Below are positions 10,401 through 22,088 of a DNA stretch of 64,000 bases, one piece after another (position 1 is the stretch's first letter; each line of letters begins with the position of its first letter). Both the position numbers and the translations under genes were made by a program. A model generated the notes under the pieces. The model was not told where the DNA came from, searched no databases, and saw only the letters and a program-made list of their open reading frames with translations. The stretch is from Spinacia oleracea (taxonomy: Eukaryota; Streptophyta; Magnoliopsida; Caryophyllales; Amaranthaceae). The stretch spans positions 22,869,449-22,933,448 of the forward strand of contig NC_079491.1 of assembly GCF_020520425.1 (NCBI RefSeq), given 5' to 3'.

Positions 10401-12535
10401 AGTGGCCCTCAAACGTGAAACATGAAATAGTACTACTCCCCCGATTAACCGATTTCATAGTATAAGGAAGGGACAAAGACAATAGGTGAATTGAAATACC
10501 ATTAATAAGATATTAAGAGAGGGTTGGGAGTTAAAACTACTTTTCACGTCGCTATTCAATTTAATTCATCAGACGGCGGAGCCGTCTTCATCAGTCATCA
10601 TGACAATATGACATGACAGACTCACACTTAACATTCTTATTTACCACTTTTTAAATCCAGGATATTGTATACTTTCTCTGTTCTTATTTACATAACACAA
10701 TGGAGTTTTAGACACTATTTAAACAAACACTTTTGAGTTCCTTTTGTGGTTTATACATAAGAAAAAACATAGTCGTGTAGGGTCTTATTAGATTCGTATC
10801 GGTACACAGTTAGAGATATTAATATTTGAAATCATGCATTGACAAACGTGCCTAAATAATTGTGTCATTTAAAAAAGAATGGAGGAAGTATAATTTAGGT
10901 TTTAATTTTTTAAAATACACTCAATTCTTACATGTTTGGCTCGTTTTCTAACATTTACATTTTTCAAGTGTGTGCAAGTATACATTTACATATGATTTTA
11001 CTAATTGTGAAAAGTATTTATATGCAAATGTGAAGGAGGGTCAAGTGGGATTGGACTAGAGACGGCAAGAGTGTTGGCACTTAGGAATGCACATGTCTTC
11101 ATAGCTGCCAGAAACATGAGCGCGGCTAATGAAGCCAAACAGCTTATCCTTGCTCAAAACAAATCTGCTAGGATCGACATTCTCAACCTTGATCTCTGCT
11201 CTATCAAATCCGTCACAGAATGTGCTCATCATTTCCTTTCTCTAAACTTGCCTCTTAACATTTTAATGTAACGTAACTCCCATCTTTTCAAAAACTCCTT
11301 CCATTATTATTAAGGAACTTAATTCTTGCTTATGCTAATGTCACAAAAATGTGGCTGCAGAAACAATGCTGGTATTATGTTCTGTCCCTTTCAGCTATCT
11401 GAAGATGGGGTTGAGCTCCAATTCGCCACAAATCATCTAGGTAACTCCATATCTGAAGTTGGGCTTGATCGTTTCAAGTGTTACTTGACTTGTGTTGATC
11501 TGTATGGAATTTGATCTGTTTTATTGTTCTATAACCAGGTCATTTTCTGTTTACAAATCTGCTGCTTAACAAAATGAAGCAAACAGCTAAAGTCACTGGA
11601 ATCCAAGGAAGAATAGTGATTTTATCATCAATAGCACATGTTCATACTTATCCTGGAGGAATTATATTTGATAAAATCAATGATGAAAACAGGTATATTA
11701 ATATTAATATTCCCTTAATTAGTTGAAAGTTACTCTAATCATCCCTAGCATATATAATACGCGTAAATGAATAACTTAATTTAACACGAGGTTTTGCACC
11801 TGGAAAATGATTCTGGTTTTGCAGTTACTCAGACAAAAGAGCTTATGGACAATCTAAGTTAGCAAACGTACTACATGCAAATGAGTTGTCTCGCCGTCTA
11901 AAGGTTCTTATTCTCCTTTAAAGCTTCATAATTAGAATCTTACTTCCTCTGTTCATAAATACTCGCAACGTTTGGTATTTTTACACTATTCACATACTCC
12001 ACTTTGTCTATTGTTGCTGATTTATATGTCAAATAAAACAGTCATGTGGGATCTTGTTAGATTCGTCATAATACGTATTTTTAAAATATCAACCTTTTAT
12101 AATTTTTTCTTGAAAAGTATTTAAGATATTAGCGATCTAAATTGTACATTGGCATGCGTGAAAGTGACAAACGTTGCGAGTATTTTTACATTTGTGTCAA
12201 AAAAGATCCTTAACTGATCTTAAGTACTGTATATGTTTCAGGCAGAGGGCGCAAATGTTACTGTCAACTCTATACACCCAGGATTAATCATGACAAATCT
12301 AATGAAGCATTCATACTTCTTAATAAGTATGATTTCTCGTTCTCCCTCAAATTTATAACATGGCATTCAATATCATAACATGATTAATAAGGACTGAAAG
12401 TGGCACCTTCAATTCAATTCTTTGCAGGATTTATAAATCTTCTGACAAGGCTCTTATGGAAAAGCGTGCCACAGGTTGATAAACAATAATAGTTTCTTCC
12501 TTGCATATACATTAAATTATCTGTAACCAACTTAA

Positions 12536-12572
<37 letters not shown>

Positions 12573-12811
12573 TAATCATAGTGATTTACACTCATTAGTT
12601 TGTGTTACATTGTGGTTCAATTCAGGGAGCAGCAACAACTTGCTATGCAGCTCTCCATCCGAGTTTAAAAGGTGAAACAGGCAAGTATTTTGTAGACTGC
12701 AATGAATTGGAGCCTATTGCACTTGCTAAAGATGAGGCGTTGGCCAAGAAACTTTGGGACTTTAGCGAGGATTTAGTGAAGTCAGCTTCGAAGCTTAAAC
12801 AGATTAATTAG
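7479..12811 (+). CDS. TIC32-like short-chain dehydrogenase, 8 exons
   Basis: Exons: 7479-7599, 11036-11267, 11361-11440, 11539-11692, 11825-11903, 12242-12326, 12428-12474, 12626-12811, giving 327 residues, close to the roughly 320 of TIC32. The N-terminus ([20 protein letters not shown]) is the family signature. The Rossmann motif TGGSSGIG spans the exon 1/2 junction. NNAG is in exon 3, the catalytic Ser region ILSSIAH in exon 4 and the catalytic YGQSK (Y-x3-K) in exon 5. TIC32 is an NADPH-dependent dehydrogenase linked to chloroplast protein import; many paralogues are only annotated retinol dehydrogenase-like, so the exact substrate is unknown. All introns are GT-AG and every junction keeps frame. 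The exon 2 acceptor (GTGAAG) has a weak pyrimidine tract; I chose it because the next AG, 3 bp later, would shorten the glycine motif. Intron 1 (3.4 kb) is full of transposons. Confidence 0.9.
8099..9274. mobile_element. Long-TIR DNA transposon (Mutator-like, non-autonomous)
   Basis: The two ends, about 8099-8310 and 9065-9274, are inverted copies of each other over about 200 bp. Both carry TTCTAAYGTGTGCCC at the tip, then AAGAAA(A)CAAATTCCCT, TTTAAAAAGGTAGGTT and TTTTAACTCTTACC in the same order. Terminal repeats this long are typical of Mutator-like elements, but I could not find a clean 9-bp target duplication, so the superfamily is an inference. No transposase is encoded. It sits in intron 1 of the TIC32-like gene and is itself interrupted by a SINE. 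Confidence 0.7.
8608..8734 (-). mobile_element. tRNA-derived SINE with 13-bp target duplication
   Basis: Read on the minus strand it has a Box A-like TGGCTTAATTAATAG, a Box B GGTTCGAATCTC and an A8 tail. It is flanked by perfect direct repeats TATTTTGGGTGAT at 8595-8607 and 8735-8747. These pol III boxes, the A-tail and the target duplications define a SINE. It is 127 bp long and inserted inside the long-TIR element, so it is the younger of the two. Confidence 0.8.
9327..9670. mobile_element. Stowaway-type MITE, 344 bp
   Basis: Flanked by TA (9325-9326, 9671-9672) with ends CTCCCTCCGTTTCTTTTT and AAAAAGAGACGGAGGAAG. The interior (ACGTTTGGTATTTTTCACGC, GTTTTAACGATTAATTAA) matches the copies at 23711-24073 (inverted) and 57436-57789, so these are one family. 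It lies in intron 1 of the TIC32-like gene. Confidence 0.8.
9716..10320. mobile_element. GAGCTCG-rich interspersed repeat
   Basis: Begins TAGGGGTGTAAATGAGTCGAG and ends CGACTCGGCTCGGCAGGTTA, an imperfect inverted pair. The inside is packed with GAGCCGAG, CGAGCTTGAACATGAACA and similar words. This resembles a widespread plant non-autonomous DNA transposon type with TAGGGGTG ends, possibly hAT. I saw no target duplication. It lies in intron 1 of the TIC32-like gene. Confidence 0.5.
10672..10888. mobile_element. Stowaway-type MITE, 217 bp
   Basis: TA-flanked (10670-10671, 10889-10890). Ends CTTTCTCTGTTCTTATTTAC and GAATGGAGGAAG form a degenerate terminal inverted repeat. Intron 1 of the TIC32-like gene, shortly before exon 2. 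Confidence 0.65.
11943..12190. mobile_element. Decayed Stowaway-like MITE in intron 5
   Basis: The left end CTTCCTCTGTTCATAAATAC-TCGCAACGTTTGG pairs with AAACGTTGCGAGTATTT near 12170-12186. The last bases of the right end are eroded, so the boundary is approximate. The ACTCGCAACG core recalls the ACTCGCACCGG core of the MITE at 4674-4932. Confidence 0.6.
12541..12570. repeat. (TA)n microsatellite
   Basis: About 15 TA units in intron 7 of the TIC32-like gene, upstream of the last exon. Confidence 0.95.
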
Positions 12812-13612
12812 TTCATTTACGTGCTTCTCTAATTATAATGAAACAGAACATTGTCCAATGGTACGGAGATTAGAATGATACAAATTGTTGTTGCTTTGTT
12901 GTGTATTAATACTAAGACCGAGCAAGTAGTGCTCTAACAAGTGTATGTCTTGTATTCTATGCTATGTGTTGTCTATTTAAAGGGTTCCTAATTTATAAAA
13001 AAAGGCAGCATTTTATGCTATCGGTCAATCAGAAAGTTTCTGTTTAAATGTGCAGTTGGGGACGTGTTCAATTGTGCAAATAAATTCATTGGTGTTTGAG
13101 GGAACCAAAGCGAACCCTTGATGTTCATCCTACACGTGGGTGTAAACCTATACTCGCGTTCTTTTCTCTAAATCTCTAATACTCCCACTGTGCTTTTTTT
13201 TTTCACCTTAAATTTATAATCTTTACTATCACACATTGAGTAAATACAATGACAATTACATTTTACACCACAAAATACTACGTGTAACTGTGTAAGGGGA
13301 ATGATGTACACGAGATACGATCCCTACTCCTTAATATCACCCCTAAAGACTACCCAATTAAACATGGCTTCCACATGGATGATAAAAAAAAGTCATGCCC
13401 CAGTGGCGTAGACAGGGTGTCAAGGGTGGGTCGCCGACCACCCAATTTTTTGTAAAAAAATAAATAAAAAACCTTTATATCGTATTTAATAGAAAAAGTA
13501 AATTAATACTGACTAATTACTAACATGTCAACACCCCGATTAAAAAATCCTAGCTCCGGCAGCCCCTCAGGCCTCAGTTAGCAATTGTGTCCTCAAAGCT
13601 CAAACAGAAGTC
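12812..13612. other. 3' flank and intergenic spacer
   Basis: Holds the presumed 3' UTR of the TIC32-like gene (an AATGAAACA-like signal near 12837) and then AT-rich spacer. Around 13401 the words CAGTGGCGTAGACAGG...GGTGGG recall the end of a common plant DNA-transposon repeat, but no full element could be bounded. No gene seen. Confidence 0.4.
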
Positions 13613-13613
13613 A

Positions 13614-13895
13614 TCAAAGACCCAAACTTCTGACAACACAAGCAGAGCTAGCAACCACAAGAGCAGCAAATATAGGAGGCACAAAAAGATCAATCTTAGA
13701 ACGTTGGAAAAACTTTGCAGGCAAACACACTACATCAGATGGAAGGTCCACCGGTACCCTAAAGCTGCTTTCTGATTTACACGCAGTTGAAAACGAAGAA
13801 GAAGGAGTTATCGCCCATAAAAAGCTAGTCTCCGGTGTTAAGGCTGCTACCGCCACTGTTACTGTCAGCAGAGCTGTCCATATACCTGCATACAT
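13614..13895 (-). CDS. Small conserved plant membrane protein, intronless
   Basis: From the ATG at 13893-13895 it encodes 93 residues, starting MYAGIWTALLTVTVAVAAL and ending ACVVRSLGL. There are two hydrophobic segments (about residues 6-20 and 74-88). Between them lies a hydrophilic part with SPSSSFSTAC, VPVDLPSDVVCLP and FFQRSKIDLFVPP. The pattern agrees with my memory of an uncharacterised plant protein family of this size (PSSSFS, LP-x-VLCLP and FVPP blocks); its function is unknown. The frame is open upstream, allowing longer starts up to 13964. The opposite-strand frame over the same DNA (13585-13995) has no recognisable features. Whether it is expressed cannot be told. Confidence 0.5.
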   Translation of the reverse strand: MYAGIWTALLTVTVAVAALTPETSFLWAITPSSSFSTACKSESSFRVPVDLPSDVVCLPAKFFQRSKIDLFVPPIFAALVVASSACVVRSLGL

Positions 13896-14845
13896 TATCA
13901 GCGGACGCCGCCATGAGTTCAAGCATTGTGAAAATATGGAGGTGATCATGATAGAAAGAGTCATTATTTTTTGGAGAAGGAAGAATTATTGTTGAAGAAT
14001 TGAGGATCAAGGTGCATAAATATATGGTTTTATGGTGTTAACTATGTTGATAATCTTAGTTTAGTTGCTTAACTAACTCATCACAGAATCAATGTTTATG
14101 GTGTTTTTGAGGATATAAATAGTAAGTATTGTTGTCTAAATATTGGTTGAAATGGAAGATGACGTTACGTTATGGAATTGAATATTAGTGGGTCGTGTTT
14201 GTTCATCTAAGAGATCACAGGGGGAATGTTAGATCAACTGCTCTGTGTATTTTTCTGTCTAATTCCAGACAGACTTATGCGGTATGGCCTTTATAGATCG
14301 GATTGACTAATACTCGGCTTGTTGACATCCCAAAAACATATTAAAATGGAATGTGGATTCATCATTAAAAAAATATAGATAGAGTTTAATAAAATGGAAA
14401 ACCAAGATCCGTTCTATTCTTGTCTTTGCCACATCACCTAAAAACATCGATCATATGTAAGCACTATACTTTGTATGATCGAACAAATAGTCACATAAAC
14501 GATGTGTTCAAGGCCCTATAGAAATTATTGTGCTTTCTCCATTTCATTGTCCTTGAAATAGCTATGGAAAACCCAAAAGAAGAACAGGTAGAAATCTTGG
14601 TATAATCTACTTCGTATTTGAGTTCACCTACCAGGAATATTATTACAAGAAACTCCAGCTCTTGTGTGATGAGGTGACGCAAATTTATGCGAATTTAGTA
14701 CAGCATTTCGTATGGTACACTTATACACACACACAAAAATAATTGACTTTTTATGGAAAAAAGAACTATATATTTAACAAATTAAATACAAATGGGAAAT
14801 GTATTATACAAGAGACTTAAATTTACAATTGCAACAGTAAATTGT
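13896..14845. other. Intergenic, no gene recognised
   Basis: AT-rich spacer between two minus-strand genes. The right part (about 14700-14845) is probably the 3' UTR of the UNC93-like gene. The small open frame at 14491-14682 has no supporting feature. Confidence 0.4.
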
Positions 14846-17800
14846 TCAGGCTGCTGAAAGATTAGAAGAGGACCCATTTATAACTTTGAGGGTGAGGATG
14901 AAAAATGCAGCCAAAGAAATGCAGAGTGCGGTAAGCATAATCGCAGCCATCATATGCAGCGATATATAAGGCGTCAGGAAGAAGATAACTGCGATGGAAA
15001 GGCTCTGCCAAACCTTCAACTGTGCAAATGCCCCCTCCTGCAATCAATTGAATTAGATTTAACGAATAAATAAACTACAAAATGATATAGCATTTCTACA
15101 AACTCCATGGGGCTTGGAGTAGAATACAAGACAAGATCAATGGCGAAAGAAGTCCATCCACAAAAAGAGAAGTAACAAATCCCCATTCTTCCCTCCCCCC
15201 TCTCCTTCCTTCAATTCGCTAGGTCATTACTTAATTAACACTGGACGACTGGAAGCAGACTGTCAATCACAAAAAACTCACTTATGGCTCAAACTCCCTC
15301 CCTCCCTCGTATCATTTTTTTAAAGGAAAAAAAACCCTTCATCTCCATGATTTAATATCTACAGGTGCTACAAGCACTATTTTCAACATTTGCACATTAG
15401 TGCTGCCGAAATGTCTTGATGTAGTAATAAGCATTATTAATTTGTAGACAATTTTTGGGTCTTCATTTCATCTATTATATTACATCAATAATGCTACCAC
15501 CCTTTCCCACATATCTAAGCACCAGTACTATTTATCCAGTAGTTCTACTACAATCCTCCTTCAAATATTTTTGTTAACAAGGGGTCTTTCAGAAGTAGCC
15601 TCTATTAACTTCCAAAAAAAATAAATAAATAGAAGAAGAAATAGCCTCCATAAACCAGAAAGGATAAATTTGCCAGAAATCCGGCCTCTATAGAAAGTGA
15701 AAAGATCTATCCTGATTCCTGGATATCGTCATAGACTAGTTGCATTCTATTTTGAAACTTCGATGTTGAACGGACGGAATAGTATCATTCATTCTGCCCG
15801 AAAGAAAACTTATGTGGATTCTTATCTTATTAAAAGAACAAAGCACCATCAGCAAAAAAACTCAAACTCATATAGTCCTGATCCATGAACTGTACAAGCT
15901 CCTTGTGAAGAAAATATATACTCATGTTATCACTGAATCCCCAGGGTATGAGCTTGGGTTTGATAATTCTAACTGATATAAAGGTCATTTCTGATATGAA
16001 TAGTCTAACAACCTATCGCGACATAATTTTGTCTACTTAGACAATTCTTTTCTTACATGGAACTCACATTATTGGCCTAGAGCCTCAAGACTCAACAACA
16101 GATTCACCTTAACCCATCAAGAGCAAGAGATTTAATTATCTTCGCTATTCATGCTCAAATACTCAAAGAGCAAGACAATAGTTTCGGAGTTTATAAGTAA
16201 CATTAAACAGTTACAAGACACACGCAGGGTTATCTAATGCGGTCCCTCCCCGTTCGAATTCCGATTTAGACCGATCGGAGTACGATCTCGAGCAATTCGT
16301 TCCAGTAAGCGATCTGAGTCGATTTCGAATCTATTCTCGAGCTAATTCGTATACAAGTATATATTCAATGATTTATTTTAAATTTATGTGTACTATATAA
16401 ATATCATTTAGTAATTTGTAATTTTTGATACGTAGATAAAGTACAAGCTTTCAAGTAACGTTTAGCTACCTCAACACAACATTAAAGACTCAAATTAAGC
16501 TAAAGGGATGAAGCTTGGTTGGGAGGTAAATTTTGGCCAAGCTAACAGAGTGGATCCTAGTCCGCAAGTTCTCATGAATCATTATCACCCCTAGTTACAT
16601 GAAATTAATGATCCTCTTGTTTCCAAATAGAAGAAGTAATGTTTGAGCCACAACAGCAGGTCTACAGATGAAACCCCGGAAGAAAAAAGTAATCTACAGA
16701 TCAATATTACTCCCTCCATTCCAGATTATTGTTGGGAATATGTGACACCCGATGAAGTTAAAAATTCTTTTATTGGCTTATTAAATAAACTTCCCATCTA
16801 TTGCCACAACATTATGCACTGAGCAGTAGATAACGATGCCAGATATGATGACCTATAGTCCACTGAAATAGCCAATACCCCAGACAAAACATATAGTAGA
16901 ATGAACTGGCAATAAAAACAGAGATCTGAGAGACTAATTGCTAGGGGCCATTTGCACTAAAAATGCCGTCCATCAGAATAGAAAATTTACCAGGTCGTGT
17001 TTGAAGAGCATCCCCAATAAAGCATTTATTTGCGTCATCAACACTCCATCACCAATGCCCAGTGCTGCAGCCATTAAGAGTGGGTACACCATCCCAAGAA
17101 CTCCACTAGTTGTGCTATTGTAGTATACATGAAGTACCGGAAATCAGAATGGATCTTCCACGGAACACAAATTTCACGCAAGTAGGACATACCTGTATTT
17201 AAGCAGAATCCAAAGCAGTACAATAGCATGAGCTGAAGATCCGCCCACAATTATCCAAGTAACTGACGAAACACTGGAGGTAAATCGACCCGCAACCAGA
17301 GAACACTGAATAGAAGTTCAACAAAAAGCTTAGTGGCTCAGTGATTCTCCATGATATGAACAAATTAAAAGTAACAAAAACGTTTCATAAAGATTAATGA
17401 AAACCCGTTTTAGAATATGGAAAGAGCAACTATGTATAATGAAAATAAAATATATAATTACAGCAACAGTATAAGAAAACATTGCTAATGATAATAAAAG
17501 TAATAAATAACAATGACCATGCAACAACATTGTAACGCTAAATATGCTAACATGCATAGTTACATATTAGAGCATCAGCAACAACACAATAAAATGATTA
17601 ATGCAAAAACAAATAAGATTAAAAAATGAGAGAAACAATAAGAAAGGCGATGATAAGAACGCCATACAAAAGATTGTTACCAAGTGCAAGTGTTGAAACT
17701 AGAAACTTTAAACCTCTAAAAGATGGATTTAAATGATGACCGGTTTGTTACATAAAGGCAATTAACAGATTGTCAATTTGATGTAGTGCAAAAAGTAGTT

Positions 17801-20800
17801 TCATAACATATGTTTAAAATCAAATTGCGACGATTGTATTAATGGTTATGCCATCGAATAAGCTACTATAATTCCTTGTTAAGGTCAATATCCGTAGAAC
17901 TAGAAACCTAATGAATACACATATACGAGAACTTTACAAATTTATAGTGTTACTAATGGTTAAGATGCTTCTATTTACATGTCAAGTAGCTATTTAGGGT
18001 AATATAACCTATATTTTAGTTTTAAAAGGTGTGAGGTGCACCAAGGCGCAAAAGTCCCTGGGTCCCAGGCACAAGGCACACATTTTTATTTTTTTTTGGT
18101 ATTTATTTTATGTAAGAAATCAAAATAGTATTACTAGCTGTCACAAAAGGGTAAAATAGTAATTACGGTATAATTAAAAGCCAAGGTTCAAGTATAGTCA
18201 CTAACTCTTTATTTAGATTCTCGTTAGAAGTGGGGTACACCTTACATAAAACAGTTACATTGAAAAATTAAAAAATAAAAGGGGGGGGGGGGGGGGGGGG
18301 GGGGTTGTCGTTGTCAGATTGAAAGAGACAAATAGAAAGGGAGAGAGAAGGTACTTTATAATTTGAGGTTTTTTCTCATCTCTTGTCATCATAGTAAATT
18401 CTGGCTGTTGGGGAGCCATTAAAGTTACGTGGATTTGGCTTTTTTCTTAAAAAAAGTATCATGACATGTCAGCAATCGGAGCCTTATACAATAAGGCACT
18501 GTGCCTTGAGCCTAGGAAAAGGAGCATAAGGCGAGCGCCTTTTGTAGGTGCCTGAGACTGGCACGGCTAAGGCGGCAGACTCGTGCCTTGCGCGCTTTTT
18601 AAAATTAAGGCCTATTTCTTCAAATGTTACCTTAATTTAATCGACACGCAAATTCAAAACCATAAATATTGTGACAACATGATATATTCAGTATAAAATA
18701 TTGGAATAGTTTAGAAATGGGGTGCAATTTCTAAAGTTTGGATTACATAGTACTAAAGTATGTTTTTTCATCATTTTTCTAAAAAGAACAGCCTTAACTC
18801 CTCAACGCACAAGGAATTACAGACAGAGGAAGAGGAAGAAAACAGTTCCATCTCCCTATAAACAGAGAAATAAAGAACAGCAAACACATCTTCAAACAAA
18901 AACAGAAAATCCCAAGAAAGTCCTAAATAAATTAACCTAAAGTGAAGCAAATAAACAACTGTCCCATGAAGAAACCTGGTGATAAACTGTAATCCCAAAA
19001 GATCTATTGTCAAAAAGTTAACAAATGAAAAAAAAAATCCTAATATTACTCTCTGGGAGCATTCTACATCGTAGGCATTGTAAGTGTTCCAAAATAAAAA
19101 GAGACATGCCCGGTCCACCTCCAATACCTAAGAAGAGATGATTTAGCAACATAGTAGCTGTATCAAAACGTATGAGTAAATGACATACGTGTTTACCATT
19201 TCCAACACACATAACTTATGTAAGAAGAGAGGCCATTATTTGCCGTCAATATCTTCCAAACTGGGTTTATTCAACACTATTTTGTCCAAAATTCAAAGAA
19301 AAGACTTCGCCCTTCCAAGTACCTTGACTACCTTCAATTACAAGAGAATGAATTCGGTAAGGAAAGAAGTACGAATTAGGAGCATTTTGCAAAACTTCAC
19401 AACTGCGAAGACGTGAGAAAAGACACAAGATAGATTTTCTGTCAAAATCTGTTATGTTACTAATGGAGAATAAAACAAGGCTGACAGATACGGAGTTGGT
19501 TCATGTTCTACTCAATAATATCAATCCCAAAAGGCAATGCCATTTCCAACCATGAACATCAAAATGCTGGTGTCATGTCATGAATAGAAGCAAGGGAGAC
19601 ATGTTAAGTAACTTAAAAAGAAAAGTTCAATTCCAAACCACAAAGGGGCTTCCATAAAACTATATGTAAGGTGCTTAGTTTTAAAAAGCGCGCTTAAAGG
19701 GATGGAAGTGAAGAAGCGCACAGCAGAAAGTTTCTGCCAGCCGAAGCAATGCGACATACAGGAAGCGCACGCTTCCTAGCGCTTTTGCGCTTCCTGTAGT
19801 CTGGGCGCAGCAGACCCTTCTTTTTTATAAAAAAATAAAGACACGTGACTCTGATCTTCTTTTTTAAAGTATCAAGTGATTTCTTTTTTTAAAAGAAAGC
19901 GAATATTGGGGGGGGGGTTTGAAAACCCTAGTGCAATTTTCTCCCGTCGCCGGATTTCTCTAGCCTTCTCGCCGGATTTCTCCAGTCGGATTATGAATTT
20001 TTCTTTCATCTTTCCGATTTCTCTTTTTTTCTCATCTTTTCTTTTCTTTCCACATTTTCTCCATCTTTTCTGAACTTTTGAAATTTTATTATTTCTTTCC
20101 GGGTGCGCTTCGCCTACGAAAAGCGTGCACTTTGCGCCTAGGCTCTAGGGCCCTTGTGCCCTTCGGTGCGCTTCGCGCTTTTTAAAACTAAGGTGAGGTG
20201 AAGATCAAGCATCACGTTTACAATATACGGAGTATATATATGCCTAATATTAGCATCAAAATAACAAAATAACAAAAAAACAAATGTAAATTGATAGGAC
20301 ATACAATAGCGTCTGCAGCCCCATAGACTGCCATCGAACCACCAATACCAGACTCTCCAAGTGCAGGCTTTACAATTTTCTTGGTGAACTCAGCCCTGAG
20401 AAATTCAACATGAAAGTAATTTATTATCAAAATGCCCCAAGTTTGAAAACAAATTATAGTGTCATTGTACTTACCAGACAAATGCTTGCTGTAAACCAGA
20501 ATATGCAAAAAGGGGGATTATCAACAGAATGCGAATATCAAACAACGGTTTAATAACTGATTTTGCAACAGAGAGCACAAAACCAGAGCAGCTGATAGAA
20601 GACTCTTTAGGTTGCTCTTCAAGTGTGCCATCTCTTTTATGCAAAAAGCACATTAATATGCAACCAAAGGTCAAAATGCAAAGGAACACAAAGAACAACA
20701 TAGTAGCACCACTGGTATCTCCCTTCTGCAATAGATAAACAATATATTTATTTTCTTTCAAACATTTCATCGTCTCTATGACTATAAGCAGAAAGATACA

Positions 20801-22057
20801 AGATTACCAAAATTTTTGAACCAACCATGATTATGTCAAACATCAAGATTACACGACTATATATATTGGGGCATCAGGAGTAACAGAAAAGAATTTAAGT
20901 TATTAAAAATTAGGTTATCAGGGATAAGCCTAAAGCATAATTTTACTTCATTAGGATAGTGGTCATGCCATCTTCGCTGACATTTTATAAAAGTTCAAAT
21001 GGATATTTTTTAGGTAACAAAATTTGCACTAATGAAATGAAATAATTAGTACAAAAGTAGAGGAATAAGCGTCTCTCATAAAAATTGACAAAATAAGTGG
21101 TGCAACTCATAAATTCCCTAGTGCTATTCTCGACAAGCATTAACAAAATAGTTCTTTATGTCTTTTTCTGATGACAAAATGAATCAATTCTTTAAGATAC
21201 TCTCCTGCCTACGAGAGTCGTATAGATACAAATTAAATGTTTGACAACCATTCTCCGTTCAACTACATTACGTTCAGCAACACGTTCAGTACAAGTCTCT
21301 TTTTCGCTCCAATTTCATACGATACATCTTGACTTGCACCCTCTCGCTCATGAAAACGGTAAAGGAAAACAAGTCAACTTAAGAAAGTAATTGGAAAAAA
21401 TAGTGTGCAGCTCCAGCTTTAGATCAGTAAACCAACATCTCCACAAAAGCAACATTAGGGTAGTTCTAAAGGGTCGTGATGTATATTACTCTTTCACACA
21501 AATCCTATTGATTCATAACGCTTATCCTTTAAGATTCCATCAGTTTTTTCAAACCACAAAATCCAAAGAACAGACAATTAAGCAGAAATCTAACTCAGTT
21601 TCCTCTCATTATTCCTCCTAACAGTCCTAAACCTTGCATAGAACAAGTGTAAATGGTTTCACGAGAGCGAAGGCGAGCGAAACCATTTTTTAACAATAAT
21701 TCTGATATTGCATGAAAAGACAAATCCTTATCTTCCACCCCAAAAGGCAACAGCACACACCAAGAGAAGTGCCTGAAGTATGTGGCCATGTCTACAAATT
21801 AGCATTTGACCATTAGTGCTTAAGCCCTACCAAATAAGCAATTCAAACAAAGGCTTTAACCACTTGTAAATACATAAAATTTCGAAATTTTGCGTTGTCT
21901 GGTGAGTTGTATGAATAAACCTTGCTTTAGAAGTAAGTAAATATACCAAATTAATCCCAATGTTTGAAACCTAATAAAATATCATCATTTCCAACAAATT
22001 AAAAGTCTATTACACATTTGAGAATGCAAACCAGCAAGCAGACACATAAACACACAG

Positions 22058-22088
<31 letters not shown>

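Noticed and set aside
13585-13995. Plus-strand frame of 136 codons
   Set aside because: Overlaps the minus-strand frame that has ordered hydrophobic segments and family-like motifs; the plus-strand peptide shows no pattern.
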